NCBI GenBank assembly: GCA_902470805.1
Contig: CABRHX010000023.1
Coordinates: forward strand, 1 to 31,725
Reading direction: 5' to 3'
Length of the DNA stretch: 31,725 nt
Source: an uncultured Collinsella sp.
GTDB lineage: Bacteria > Actinomycetota > Coriobacteriia > Coriobacteriales > Coriobacteriaceae
Positions 1 to 7,297 of this stretch are shown one piece after another. Position 1 is the first letter of the stretch; every line of letters begins with the position of its first letter. The position numbers and the translations under genes were made by a program. The notes under the pieces were generated by a model. It was not told the origin of the DNA. It saw only the letters and a program-made list of their open reading frames with translations, and did not search any database.

Positions 1-81
1 CGGTCTTTCATGCAGCAGGGGCTCTCAATGTTTTTATGTCCTGCTCATATCGTCTCTGCCGGCAGTTTGGGATGTTCCTTG

Positions 82-143
82 GGGTAGTCATTGGGGACGT
101 TCTTTAATGACTGGTCGTTTAAGAACGTCCCCAACGACTACCC
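82..143. repeat. Palindromic intergenic element, 23-bp arms
   Basis: The arm at 82-104 and the arm at 121-143 are inverted copies with one mismatch in 23 bases. They carry the core GGGGACGTTCTT / AAGAACGTCCCC around a 16-base loop. It resembles the REP-like palindromes common between genes in coriobacterial genomes. A related core, GGAACGTCCCC, recurs at 30764-30774. No transposase is nearby. It could also work as a terminator for a gene left of the window. Confidence 0.7.
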
Positions 144-146
144 AGA

Positions 147-214
147 ATGAGAGTGGATAATCTCCCGTTTTTGGCCTATACCAGCGCTAAAAGTGGGAGA
201 TTATCCACTCTCAT
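147..214. repeat. Perfect 20-bp inverted repeat
   Basis: Positions 147-166 and 195-214 are exact reverse complements (20 of 20) around a 28-base loop. The element starts three bases after the palindrome at 82-143, so two unrelated hairpins sit back to back. The remaining stretch 215-350 before the acetyltransferase shows no further clear structure and no convincing ORF. The promoter of the next gene presumably lies there. Confidence 0.75.
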
Positions 215-362
215 CGAGCAAGTGTCCGAAAATCCGCCCTCATTCCTTCTTAGGACCCTCCGTCCCCGAGGATTCGAGGCTCGCCTGCCGAATGGTCGAT
301 GCGGCCGTCCTGCGTCCATGTCACACTCAGGGGTGGCCTGACCCAACTTGGAAGGAGCCCCC

Positions 363-1013
363 ATGAGCCTTGACAACGTAACCCTGCGCGCCGCCACGCT
401 CGATGACCTGGCCGGCATCGCCGCCATCTACAACCAGCTGTGGTGCAACACGCTGCGCAACCGCGGCGACGTCGAAGCTGCCGATTTCTGCGCGCGCTTT
501 AACATCGCCATGCAGCTGCAGCGCTCCCCCATCGCACTCGTCGCCGAGACCGAGGGCCGCATTATCGCCGCCTGCTGCATCGGCATCTTCGAGGACGGCA
601 AGCCGCGCACCAATCCCACGTGGGAGCCCTGCTATAACGAGATGTTCGCCCAGGCAACCGAGATGGCAAAGACCGCCGATGCCAAGCTCGAGGGCTCGCT
701 CTTTGGAGACAGCCGCGAAAAGGCCACAGCGGATCGCTTTGCCGCCACAGGCAACGAATATGCCCAGGGTCAGCTCAACTTGATTATCATTGTGCCTGAA
801 TGGCAGGGCAAGGGACTCGGCCGCGAGCTCATCGACCTTGCGCGCGCCGAGCTCGCCAAGGCAGGCTGCACCAAATTCTTCCTGATGAGCGACTGCAACT
901 CCGACTGGCAGTTTTACGAGCACCTCAACATGAAGCGCATCTTGGAGGATCACAGCCAGGACACCGGCGACGGATTTATCGTCTATATGTACGGAGGCGA
1001 CACGCAGGATTAA
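363..1013 (+). CDS. GNAT family N-acetyltransferase
   Basis: A 216-residue protein predicted to transfer an acetyl group from acetyl-CoA to an unidentified amine. The N-terminal part reads like a GNAT beta1-alpha1 unit (VTLRAATLDDLAGIAAIYNQ). The acetyl-CoA pyrophosphate-binding motif is seen as VPEWQGKGLGRELI (Q-x-x-G-x-G), followed by a late motif ending in FYEHLNMKR. The ATG at 363 was chosen because GAAGGAG lies just upstream at 351-357; a TTG 15 bases earlier is in frame but has no such site. An 8-bp stem (994-1001 with 1021-1028) spans the stop codon and may be a weak terminator. Nothing in the neighbourhood tells the substrate. Confidence 0.85.
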   Translation: MSLDNVTLRAATLDDLAGIAAIYNQLWCNTLRNRGDVEAADFCARFNIAMQLQRSPIALVAETEGRIIAACCIGIFEDGKPRTNPTWEPCYNEMFAQATEMAKTADAKLEGSLFGDSREKATADRFAATGNEYAQGQLNLIIIVPEWQGKGLGRELIDLARAELAKAGCTKFFLMSDCNSDWQFYEHLNMKRILEDHSQDTGDGFIVYMYGGDTQD

Positions 1014-1057
1014 CTTGCATGTCGCCTCACGGGCTTTCTACAAGACGGCCCAAACCA

Positions 1058-1663
1058 TCAACCAAGACGAGTCAACAAGGCGCGCTCTCCTCGGCAGCAA
1101 GGGCATTCGTGCTGTAACGAGTGGTGGAGATGGCCACGCTTGCACACAACTGTCTCGGATAGATAGCGGTCGAGCAGGCGCGCCCATGTGCGTGCGTCAA
1201 GACGCTCCTCCGCCCTGCCATACAGCGATCGACGGAGTGCCTCGCCCATAGTGCCGCTAAAATCATCGAGCTCAAGAGCGTACTTTGGGACAACGTATCC
1301 GACCAACGTCCCCACAAACGGGCTGTGCCCATTACACACGCAGCTGTTTATCAATGGTGCAGGCGGAATGTCATCGTCGTCCAGGTCAAATATGTCCAAG
1401 TCCAGCTCACCAGAAGCGTATGGGTGTATTCCGCGGTTAAGCATCTTAAAGATATGGACCGCGAGTCCAAAGTCATCCGTCTGTGGCGTAAACACGGGGG
1501 CATTCGTGGACGCTGCCAAGCTCTCGAAATCGCTGATGCCGGCTATCTCCATGAGTTGAAGCACCTCGGGGGCAATATAGCCGGGAGCGGCGCACGCAGT
1601 CCTATGTGTCACATCCGAAAGCGTAAAGCTATACGAGCGCCTTGATGGTATCCATGCCCGCAT
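1058..1663 (-). pseudogene. C-terminal fragment of a YegI-like protein kinase with zinc ribbon
   Basis: The reading frame encodes the C-terminal part of a protein-kinase-like protein of the type that ends in a Cys/His zinc ribbon. Seen: an APE-like stretch (APGYIAPEVLQL), then DDFGLAVHIFKMLNRGIHPYA, which matches the kinase F-helix region of the YegI-like family, and a tail with CKRGHLHH and CPCC. The ATP-binding lobe and the HRD and DFG catalytic motifs are absent. The homology begins shortly after the nominal start, and a different frame upstream (about 1629-1850) reads into the aguA terminator without kinase motifs. I therefore read it as a truncated remnant, though a small stand-alone protein cannot be excluded. 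Confidence 0.5.
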
Positions 1664-1885
1664 GCGCCGAAGCCTCGCAACCCTTCTGCCCGTTGAGCAC
1701 GCACTCGAGCAGCGTATCGTATGCGCGCTGGGCTTCGGGGGCCAGGTACGCCCTGTTAAACATGCCCTCGGGTCGCACGTTTCCCTTCGAGTCGATCATA
1801 TAAGGCCCCAATCTGTTTGGTTTCCCCAGATTGTGTGCCCGCACACCCAAGCCGCACGGCCCGCCGTTCAGCTGAAACCACCACA

Positions 1886-1921
1886 CAAAAAGTCCGCCGA
1901 CCATTGAAGTCGGCGGACTTT
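1886..1921 (-). terminator. Rho-independent terminator of aguA (first copy)
   Basis: A perfect 13-bp stem (1889-1901 with 1909-1921) with a 7-base loop lies 39 bases after the aguA stop. On the minus strand it is followed by a short run of T. This is a textbook intrinsic terminator for the leftward aguA gene. Confidence 0.85.
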
Positions 1922-1959
1922 CGCGTGCGGACAATCAAGCACTGTTCACCATGGAACTG

Positions 1960-3081
1960 CTATTTACAGCGCGCCTTGGGCTGCTGCTGGGTGATGCAGT
2001 GGATGTTGCCGCCGCCGTAGATAACCTCGCGAGTCATGATACCGATGACTTCACGGTCCGGATAAGCAGCCTGGATATCCTTGAGCGCCTGGGCGTCATT
2101 GGGATCGCCGAACTGCGGTACAAGCACTGCGCCGTTGATGGGCAGGAAGTTGAGGTAGCTCGGCTCGAAAGCATCCTCGGGGGTACGCGGCAGCACGCCC
2201 TCGACGGGGTCAATCGTGCTGGCCTCCTCCTCGGTCATATATACCGAGGTCGCAGGCATAATCACCTTGTGGATCTTGAGCTTGCGGCCACGGGCATCCG
2301 TCGTCTCGGAAAGCGTCTTATACGCCTCTTGGCACTCCTTGTAGAACTTATGGTTGGGATCATCGGTCCACATGCAGCAGACCTCGCCGGGCGCACTAAA
2401 GCATGCGACGTCGTCCACGTGCCCGTTGGTCTCAAACGGGTCGATGCCATCCTTGATCCAAATGACCTTCTCGATGCCCAGGTACTCGGCAAGCTTCTCC
2501 TCGATCTGCTCCTTGGTGTACTGGGGGTTGCGGTCCTCATTGAGCAGGCACATCTCGGTGGTCACCACGGTGCCCTGGCCGTCGCAGTTAAACGAGCCAC
2601 CCTCGAGGATATAATCCTCGGGACGATAGCGGTTAACCTGCTCGAGCTGTGCCACCTGCAGGCCAATGGAAGCGTCCTTGTCCCACGGGAAATACAGGCC
2701 GTCAATGAAACCGCCGTAAGCATTAAAGTGGAAGTGCGAGAGTGCCACGTCCCCCTTGTCGTTGACAAGAAACACCGGGCCGGGGTCGCGAATCCAGCTG
2801 TCGTTGTACTCCATGTGGATAACGCGCACGTTCTCAACGCCGTCGAAGATCTCACACACCGCGGGGAAGTCTTCAGTGTTGACGCCCACAGTGATGGGCT
2901 GAAAACGTGCAACGGTCTTAATAATCTCGGTAAAGACCTTTTGCGCCGGCTTGGCACCACAGCGCCACACATCCGAGCGATGCGGCCACAAAATCCAGGT
3001 GCGCTCCTGCTCTTCGTACTCGCCGGGCATGTAGAATCCGTCCTTCTTTGGCGTAGACTCGCTCTCGTAAATGGTCTTCAT
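1960..3081 (-). CDS. aguA: Agmatine deiminase (first copy)
   Basis: Hydrolyses agmatine to N-carbamoylputrescine and ammonia in the cytosol, the first step of the agmatine deiminase pathway. The 373-residue length fits the family. Seen motifs: the substrate-site stretch NDSWIRDPGPVFLVN, the ILEGGSF segment, the catalytic NGHVDD (His and Asp) and the C-terminal GGGNIHCITQQ carrying the nucleophilic cysteine. The ATG is preceded by AGGAG on the minus strand. It stands alone with its own terminator, divergent from a soluble LuxR regulator, and is separate from the main agmatine cluster that carries a second copy. A 10-bp leader hairpin ends just before the ribosome binding site. Confidence 0.95.
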   Translation of the reverse strand: MKTIYESESTPKKDGFYMPGEYEEQERTWILWPHRSDVWRCGAKPAQKVFTEIIKTVARFQPITVGVNTEDFPAVCEIFDGVENVRVIHMEYNDSWIRDPGPVFLVNDKGDVALSHFHFNAYGGFIDGLYFPWDKDASIGLQVAQLEQVNRYRPEDYILEGGSFNCDGQGTVVTTEMCLLNEDRNPQYTKEQIEEKLAEYLGIEKVIWIKDGIDPFETNGHVDDVACFSAPGEVCCMWTDDPNHKFYKECQEAYKTLSETTDARGRKLKIHKVIMPATSVYMTEEEASTIDPVEGVLPRTPEDAFEPSYLNFLPINGAVLVPQFGDPNDAQALKDIQAAYPDREVIGIMTREVIYGGGNIHCITQQQPKARCK

Positions 3082-3094
3082 TTCAAGCTCCTAA

Positions 3095-3142
3095 ATCTCG
3101 GTGCTTTTGCTTGACGAGACCATGATGCGGCCGCACCGAGAT
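3095..3142 (-). promoter_or_regulatory. Leader hairpin in front of aguA (first copy)
   Basis: Perfect 10-bp inverted repeats at 3095-3104 and 3133-3142 would fold in the aguA 5' untranslated RNA. The 3' arm ends directly at the Shine-Dalgarno AGGAG. Such placement could modulate translation, but this is inference from position only. Confidence 0.45.
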
Positions 3143-3169
3143 GTTCTCAATGGTCCCTCGAGCCCCTTT

Positions 3170-3196
3170 CAGCGACCGACGGTATACCATTCGCTG
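3170..3196. promoter_or_regulatory. Putative operator or promoter between aguA and the LuxR gene
   Basis: CAGCGA (3170-3175) and TCGCTG (3191-3196) form an inverted pair around the palindrome GGTATACC (3181-3188). The 9-mer ACGGTATAC here recurs at 16973-16981 in front of ptcA, the other divergent agmatine promoter region. It may be a shared -10 element or a LuxR binding site. Confidence 0.35.
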
Positions 3197-3259
3197 ACCT
3201 AAAGTTCTATTCAGGCCGAGAACATGACATACTGGGTTCCACAATGGAAAGGATGCCCT

Positions 3260-4063
3260 ATGCCCCCATGCAATAATCAGCAGACTATTGAGTTGGACAG
3301 TACGACCTGGACTGCTCTCAACGAGCTCGCGCTTGCAATCCACGCATCACACGGTGTCGATAAGCTGCAAAAGGAGACCCTCGAGGGAACGACAGGGCTC
3401 GTGCCCCATCGGATCGCCATGTTCGACCTGATCGAGGCAGCGGGCAGTGATGCCCCACGCTACGTCCACCCCGCAAGCAGCGGAATGGACGACCGCGCAC
3501 TGAGCGACTACTACAACCGCTACGCCGCGATGGACTATACAACATGGAGCTTTGACTTACATAAGGTCGGCGTCTACCGCGACCTCGACCTCGTCGACGT
3601 CGAGCGACGCGATGCCACGCCCATCTATCGCAAATGGATGGAACCGCAGGGCGTCTACTTTGGCTGTACGGCCACGCTCGCGCACAACGACAGCCCGCTA
3701 GGAAGCATCACCCTGTTTCGTGAACGCACGGCCGGAGACTTCACCGACACCGAGCTCGCAATCCTGCTCGAAGTCGCTCGGCACGCGAGCCTCGCGCTCG
3801 CCAACCTCTATCCTCGGGGCATTAAACTCACCCAGACAGAAGACACAAACCAGCTAAATGCTTTCATTACAGAACACAATATCCAACCGCGCGAAGCCGA
3901 AGTCATGCGGCTCATGCTCGACGGCAAAACGAACAAACAGATGGCAAACGAGCTATTCATAAGCGAGTCAACCGTCAAGAAGCATGTCAACGCCATCTAT
4001 CGCAAGCTCGGCGTCAGCAACCGCCTGGGCCTCATGACTGCCACGCAAAACATCCCGCGATAA
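3260..4063 (+). CDS. LuxR family regulator with GAF-like sensor domain
   Basis: A 267-residue soluble transcription factor. Roughly residues 20-190 look like a GAF/PAS-type ligand-binding domain (for example GSITLFRERTAGDFTDTELAIL, the closing helix of GAF domains). The C-terminal 65 residues are a LuxR helix-turn-helix: REAEVMRLMLDGKTNKQMA followed by ISESTVKKHVNAIYRKLGV. No membrane segment is visible, in contrast to the two other LuxR proteins of the window. The ATG at 3260 has GGAAAGGA at 3246-3253; an in-frame ATG 36 bases earlier lacks a good site. It is divergent from aguA, so it probably controls that gene, perhaps in response to agmatine or a related amine. A hairpin follows the stop. 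Confidence 0.85.
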   Translation: MPPCNNQQTIELDSTTWTALNELALAIHASHGVDKLQKETLEGTTGLVPHRIAMFDLIEAAGSDAPRYVHPASSGMDDRALSDYYNRYAAMDYTTWSFDLHKVGVYRDLDLVDVERRDATPIYRKWMEPQGVYFGCTATLAHNDSPLGSITLFRERTAGDFTDTELAILLEVARHASLALANLYPRGIKLTQTEDTNQLNAFITEHNIQPREAEVMRLMLDGKTNKQMANELFISESTVKKHVNAIYRKLGVSNRLGLMTATQNIPR

Positions 4064-4064
4064 A

Positions 4065-4096
4065 AAAGGGCGCCCTCCATGCAGAGAACGCCCTTT
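4065..4096 (+). terminator. Terminator of the GAF-LuxR gene
   Basis: AAAGGGCG (4065-4072) pairs with CGCCCTTT (4089-4096) right after the stop codon. A T-rich stretch follows. The stem is only 8 bp, but position and context fit an intrinsic terminator. Confidence 0.6.
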
Positions 4097-4435
4097 GATT
4101 TCGCCATTTGAATTAGTGTCGGCTCTGGCTCAAAGAGTAGACAGGTTTATTTTGGCGGGTTTTATCTGGGCAAATGTCAGCCGCCGCGAGGGAGCTGCCT
4201 TCCCTCGCGGCGGTCTTCTAGCAGAAAAACCAAGTGAGTAGGCTTTTTGCAGGAGGTCAAGCACGCCCCAAAACGCCACAGCTCTGACCTGCGGTTTTAT
4301 TGAGTATTTGTTGCGATGTGCTCGGCATATCCAAATAAGTCTACTCACTTGCATCTAAGACGCACCAGATAGGCAAAAACCGCCGCAAAAAGGGGGCCGG
4401 TTCCCTTCGCGGCAGCCGTTAATACGCCGAGCTTG
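4097..4435. other. Gene-free interval with hairpin and MITE-like element
   Basis: No credible coding sequence. It holds a perfect 13-bp GC-rich hairpin at 4181-4213 (CCGCCGCGAGGGA / TCCCTCGCGGCGG, 7-base loop) and the inverted-repeat element 4231-4351. The rest, 4352-4435, shows nothing I recognise. Confidence 0.7.
4231..4351. repeat. MITE-like inverted-repeat element
   Basis: Terminal inverted repeats CAAGTGAGTAGGCT (4231-4244) and AGTCTACTCACTTG (4338-4351) match at 13 of 14 bases and bound a 121-bp AT-richer insert. The interior carries CTCTGACCTGCGGTTTTATTG (4282-4302). A diverged copy of that core, 18 of 21 bases, is found at 22456-22476. The size, terminal repeats and second copy suggest a miniature non-autonomous element. 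No target duplication was established. Confidence 0.5.
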
Positions 4436-5605
4436 TTATCGTAAAAGCCAATCACGCGCCGAAACCACACTACAGTCTTTCGACTCATACGTTGAGTCCA
4501 CGCGGGCCACAACATAGCGCGCATCTTTTGCAATGTCGATCTCATCGCATACAGTCTGTAGATGGCGGGCGTACTTATCGTGATACGTTCTGGATGATTT
4601 TATTTCGATAGCCTTGGGACTCCCTGAGTTTGTACAGTCGAGCAAATCGATTTCACGCTTGCTGTCGTCCCTATAGAAATACAGCTCGGGATTCTCGCCC
4701 ACGTTGAGATGGCTCTTCGCCGTTTCGGAAACGATGAGGTTTTCGAAAACGGCCCCCAGATAAGGGCTCTCCAATAGTTGCTCCAGTGATCCAATTTTGA
4801 GCAAGTAGCAGAGCAGCCCCGTGTCGTAAAAATAGAGCTTGGGCGTTTTAGTTAGACGCTTCTTGGCATTTGCATAATAGGGCTGCAGCGAAAACGTCAG
4901 GTAGCTCTGCTCCAGAATGGACAACCAGCTTTTAATGGTCGATACGCTCACGCCCGTATCTCGAGAAAGCGAGGATATATTGATGAGGGCACCGACGCTC
5001 TGAGCAATTATGGACAGAAACTTATGAAACTCCGCCTTATTGCGCACATCAAGCAAGCCCACAACATCGCGCTCAACATAGGTATCGATATAGCTGGGAA
5101 AATAAACCGAGGACGGCATTCCGGCGGAACGCAGGCGAGGGTATCCCCCTTCGAGCGCGAACAAATCCACTTCCAGCTGCCCCTGCTGGCCCCTCTCCGC
5201 TTCTCGAAACGATAATGGCAGCAATTTTAAGATCCCGACTCGCCCGGCAAGAGACTGCCCGATGCTTTTCATCATCAAAAAGTTTTGCGAGCCTGTAAGG
5301 ATGTATTGACCGGCGTCTCCCCGCTCATCCGAAACAACCTGGATCATTGAAAACAAATCCGGGGCGTATTGCGCCTCATCGATGATGAGTCCGCCCTTTC
5401 GGTTGCGGATAAAACTCACCGGATCCTCCAAGGCCGCGCGCCTCGTTTGAGGGTCCTCAAGCGTGACGTAGGAATAGTCGGGAAAGGCATGCCGAACCAG
5501 CGTAGACTTACCACTCTGCCTAGGCCCTGTCAACGACACAACAGGAAACCAGCCTGCCATGCGAATGAGCAACTCATGCAAATCCCTGTTAATGAACTCA
5601 GCCAT
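4436..5605 (-). CDS. AAA ATPase with DUF4143 (COG1373 type)
   Basis: A 389-residue protein of the widespread ATPase family whose C-terminal domain is DUF4143; its cellular role is not established. Residues 27-35 are the Walker A loop (GPRQSGKST), 72-79 Walker B (GLIIDEAQ), followed by a sensor-like ILTGSQNF. The middle holds a winged-helix-like segment. The C-terminal half ends with REIDLL and, 12 residues on, EIKSS, a pattern like the PD-(D/E)XK nuclease fold. The ATG at 5605 is preceded on the minus strand by AAGGGG. Upstream in-frame starts would run through the three iterated repeats at 5631-5691 and were rejected. It is isolated between a MITE-like element and a palindrome, as expected for an accessory gene. 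Confidence 0.85.
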   Translation of the reverse strand: MAEFINRDLHELLIRMAGWFPVVSLTGPRQSGKSTLVRHAFPDYSYVTLEDPQTRRAALEDPVSFIRNRKGGLIIDEAQYAPDLFSMIQVVSDERGDAGQYILTGSQNFLMMKSIGQSLAGRVGILKLLPLSFREAERGQQGQLEVDLFALEGGYPRLRSAGMPSSVYFPSYIDTYVERDVVGLLDVRNKAEFHKFLSIIAQSVGALINISSLSRDTGVSVSTIKSWLSILEQSYLTFSLQPYYANAKKRLTKTPKLYFYDTGLLCYLLKIGSLEQLLESPYLGAVFENLIVSETAKSHLNVGENPELYFYRDDSKREIDLLDCTNSGSPKAIEIKSSRTYHDKYARHLQTVCDEIDIAKDARYVVARVDSTYESKDCSVVSARDWLLR

Positions 5606-5630
5606 ATCAACGCCCCTTATTACGCTGTTA

Positions 5631-5691
5631 CCATAATCGAATAGTTTCATTCTCCATAATCTTATAGTAGCGTTTACCATAATCTTATAGT
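5631..5691 (-). promoter_or_regulatory. Three 23-bp iterated repeats in front of the ATPase gene
   Basis: The 15-mer read on the plus strand as CCATAATC[GA/TT]ATAGT occurs at 5631-5645, 5654-5668 and 5677-5691, at an exact spacing of 23 bases. The last two copies are identical over 15 bases. The array ends 25 bases before the ATPase start codon. The iteron-like layout points to a multi-site operator or repeated promoter boxes. A comparable array lies before the second ATPase at 30794-30883. Confidence 0.8.
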
Positions 5692-5746
5692 AACCCAGTT
5701 CAAAAGCATTATTTATAGAGCCGAAATCTCAGACCCTAAATAACAA

Positions 5747-5785
5747 AAGCCACCACAATGGGGGCTGTCCCCATTGTGGTGGCTT
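5747..5785 (-). terminator. CTGTCCCC-family palindrome acting as terminator of the MATE gene
   Basis: Perfect 17-bp arms at 5747-5763 and 5769-5785 around a 5-base loop. The arm and loop carry CTGTCCCC (5765-5772). On the minus strand, downstream of the MATE stop, the hairpin runs into a T-rich stretch, so it can terminate that transcript. The same core occurs in the elements at 10598-10630 and 25068-25096, so it is also a dispersed repeat. Confidence 0.7.
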
Positions 5786-5833
5786 GCAGGCGAGTTAACT
5801 TGTTCGACTATCGTACGCCAGCCATGTCCGAGC

Positions 5834-7210
5834 CTAGAGCGTGGCAAGGCGCTTGGACTCGTGCGCGGCGAGCGCAATGGAGATGATGCCAGTAATGGCA
5901 TCGGCCACCACCAGGGCGATCCACACGCCCTCGACACCCATCATGTTGCCGAGGAGGTACATAAGCGGCACCGAGCAGATCACATAGCGAAGCAGGCCCG
6001 TAAACGTGGCGACACCCACCTTCTCGACCGCCTGGAAATACATCGACATGGTCATGGCAAGATAGCCCAGGGCAACAGCCAGGATGACAGTACGCGTGGC
6101 GTTGGCGGCAACCTCAACGAGCGCAGGATCGCTGCCGGCAAAGAAGGCGCACACCGGGGTGGCGGCAAGCCAGAGCGCGACGGTGACCAGCGCCAGCGTC
6201 ACAACCTGGTACTTAAGCGTGCAGGAGAGCGTCTCCTTAAGGCGTGCCCAAGCCTTTGCGCCGGCGTTGAAGGCAGCGATGGGCTGCAGACCGTAGGAGA
6301 AGCACTGGGCAACCATCATGGTAATGTAGAGGATGTAGCCGTTGATCACGCCAAAGGCTGCGATGTAGAGCGAGCCCATGTCGCCGCCGAGCGAACCCAA
6401 AAGCGAGTTGGCAACGGTATTAAAGATAAAGGTCGCACCCTGGACCAGGAAGAACGGGAAGCCGATCTTGAAGATCTGGCCGCAGATGGCGAGGTCGAGC
6501 TTAAGGTCGGCCAGGCTAATCTGGAGCTGGGACTTTTTGCCCCCGATGAACCAGAAGATACCGATGGCCCAGATACCGATGGAAAGCCCGTAGTACACGC
6601 CGGCGCCCATAACGCCAAACTTGAGCACAAACGTGGAAAGCGCGAGCCAACAGATGGCGACGATGGCCGAAACGGTCATGAGGTTGGCCTGGATCTGAAC
6701 CTTCTCGTCCACACGCATCACAGCAGTGATCATCTGGCCAATGACCGTGAGCGGCAGCAGCACGGCGAAGGTGCGCACGCCGGCAACGGTATCGGCCATG
6801 ATGTCGGGCGTGGCGCCAAAGAATGTGCAGATGGGCTCGGTAAACACTGCCATCACCACAGCAAGCAGCACACTCACGATCGTGGTGAGCCAAAAGCCCT
6901 GGCTAAAAGCCTTGCTTGCGCCCTTGATGTCGCCGGCACCCAAAAGGTTGCCCACCACGGCGGGCACGCCGGTGCCAAACAGGTTGCCAAAGGCCAGGTT
7001 GATGTACTCGACCGACATAATGATCGAGACACATGCCAGGCCGTGGGCACCTAGGCCCCAACCCATCACGAGGCCCTCAAGGACCACCATGATGATCTGG
7101 GCGAGCATGCCCTGGCCGGTGACGATGGTGTACTTACGCACCAGACCGGGAATCGGTTGGGAGGCGAGCTCGCGCTCCTCCTCCACGGCAGCGGTTACTT
7201 CTTCTGCCAT
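5834..7210 (-). CDS. MATE family multidrug/metabolite efflux transporter
   Basis: A 458-residue integral membrane protein with about twelve hydrophobic segments in two similar halves, typical of MATE exporters that expel organic cations or drugs against Na+ or H+. Seen: an N-terminal soluble tail of about 25 residues, then helices such as MLAQIIMVVLEGLVMGWGLG and the family-like stretch NLFGTGVPAVVGNLLGAGD. The start at 7210 has AAGGAAAGGGGA upstream; a longer frame back to 7288 lacks a site. It lies 87 bases after an amidohydrolase on the same strand and probably shares its transcript, so it may export that enzyme's substrate or product. The palindrome 5747-5785 ends the unit. Confidence 0.85.
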   Translation of the reverse strand: MAEEVTAAVEEERELASQPIPGLVRKYTIVTGQGMLAQIIMVVLEGLVMGWGLGAHGLACVSIIMSVEYINLAFGNLFGTGVPAVVGNLLGAGDIKGASKAFSQGFWLTTIVSVLLAVVMAVFTEPICTFFGATPDIMADTVAGVRTFAVLLPLTVIGQMITAVMRVDEKVQIQANLMTVSAIVAICWLALSTFVLKFGVMGAGVYYGLSIGIWAIGIFWFIGGKKSQLQISLADLKLDLAICGQIFKIGFPFFLVQGATFIFNTVANSLLGSLGGDMGSLYIAAFGVINGYILYITMMVAQCFSYGLQPIAAFNAGAKAWARLKETLSCTLKYQVVTLALVTVALWLAATPVCAFFAGSDPALVEVAANATRTVILAVALGYLAMTMSMYFQAVEKVGVATFTGLLRYVICSVPLMYLLGNMMGVEGVWIALVVADAITGIISIALAAHESKRLATL

Positions 7211-7297
7211 TGTTCTCCCCTTTCCTTGAGAGAGTAGTGCTGAATGGATGTCAGGCGGCTGACAACTGGCACCAAGCCGCCCAATCAAACGATGGCG

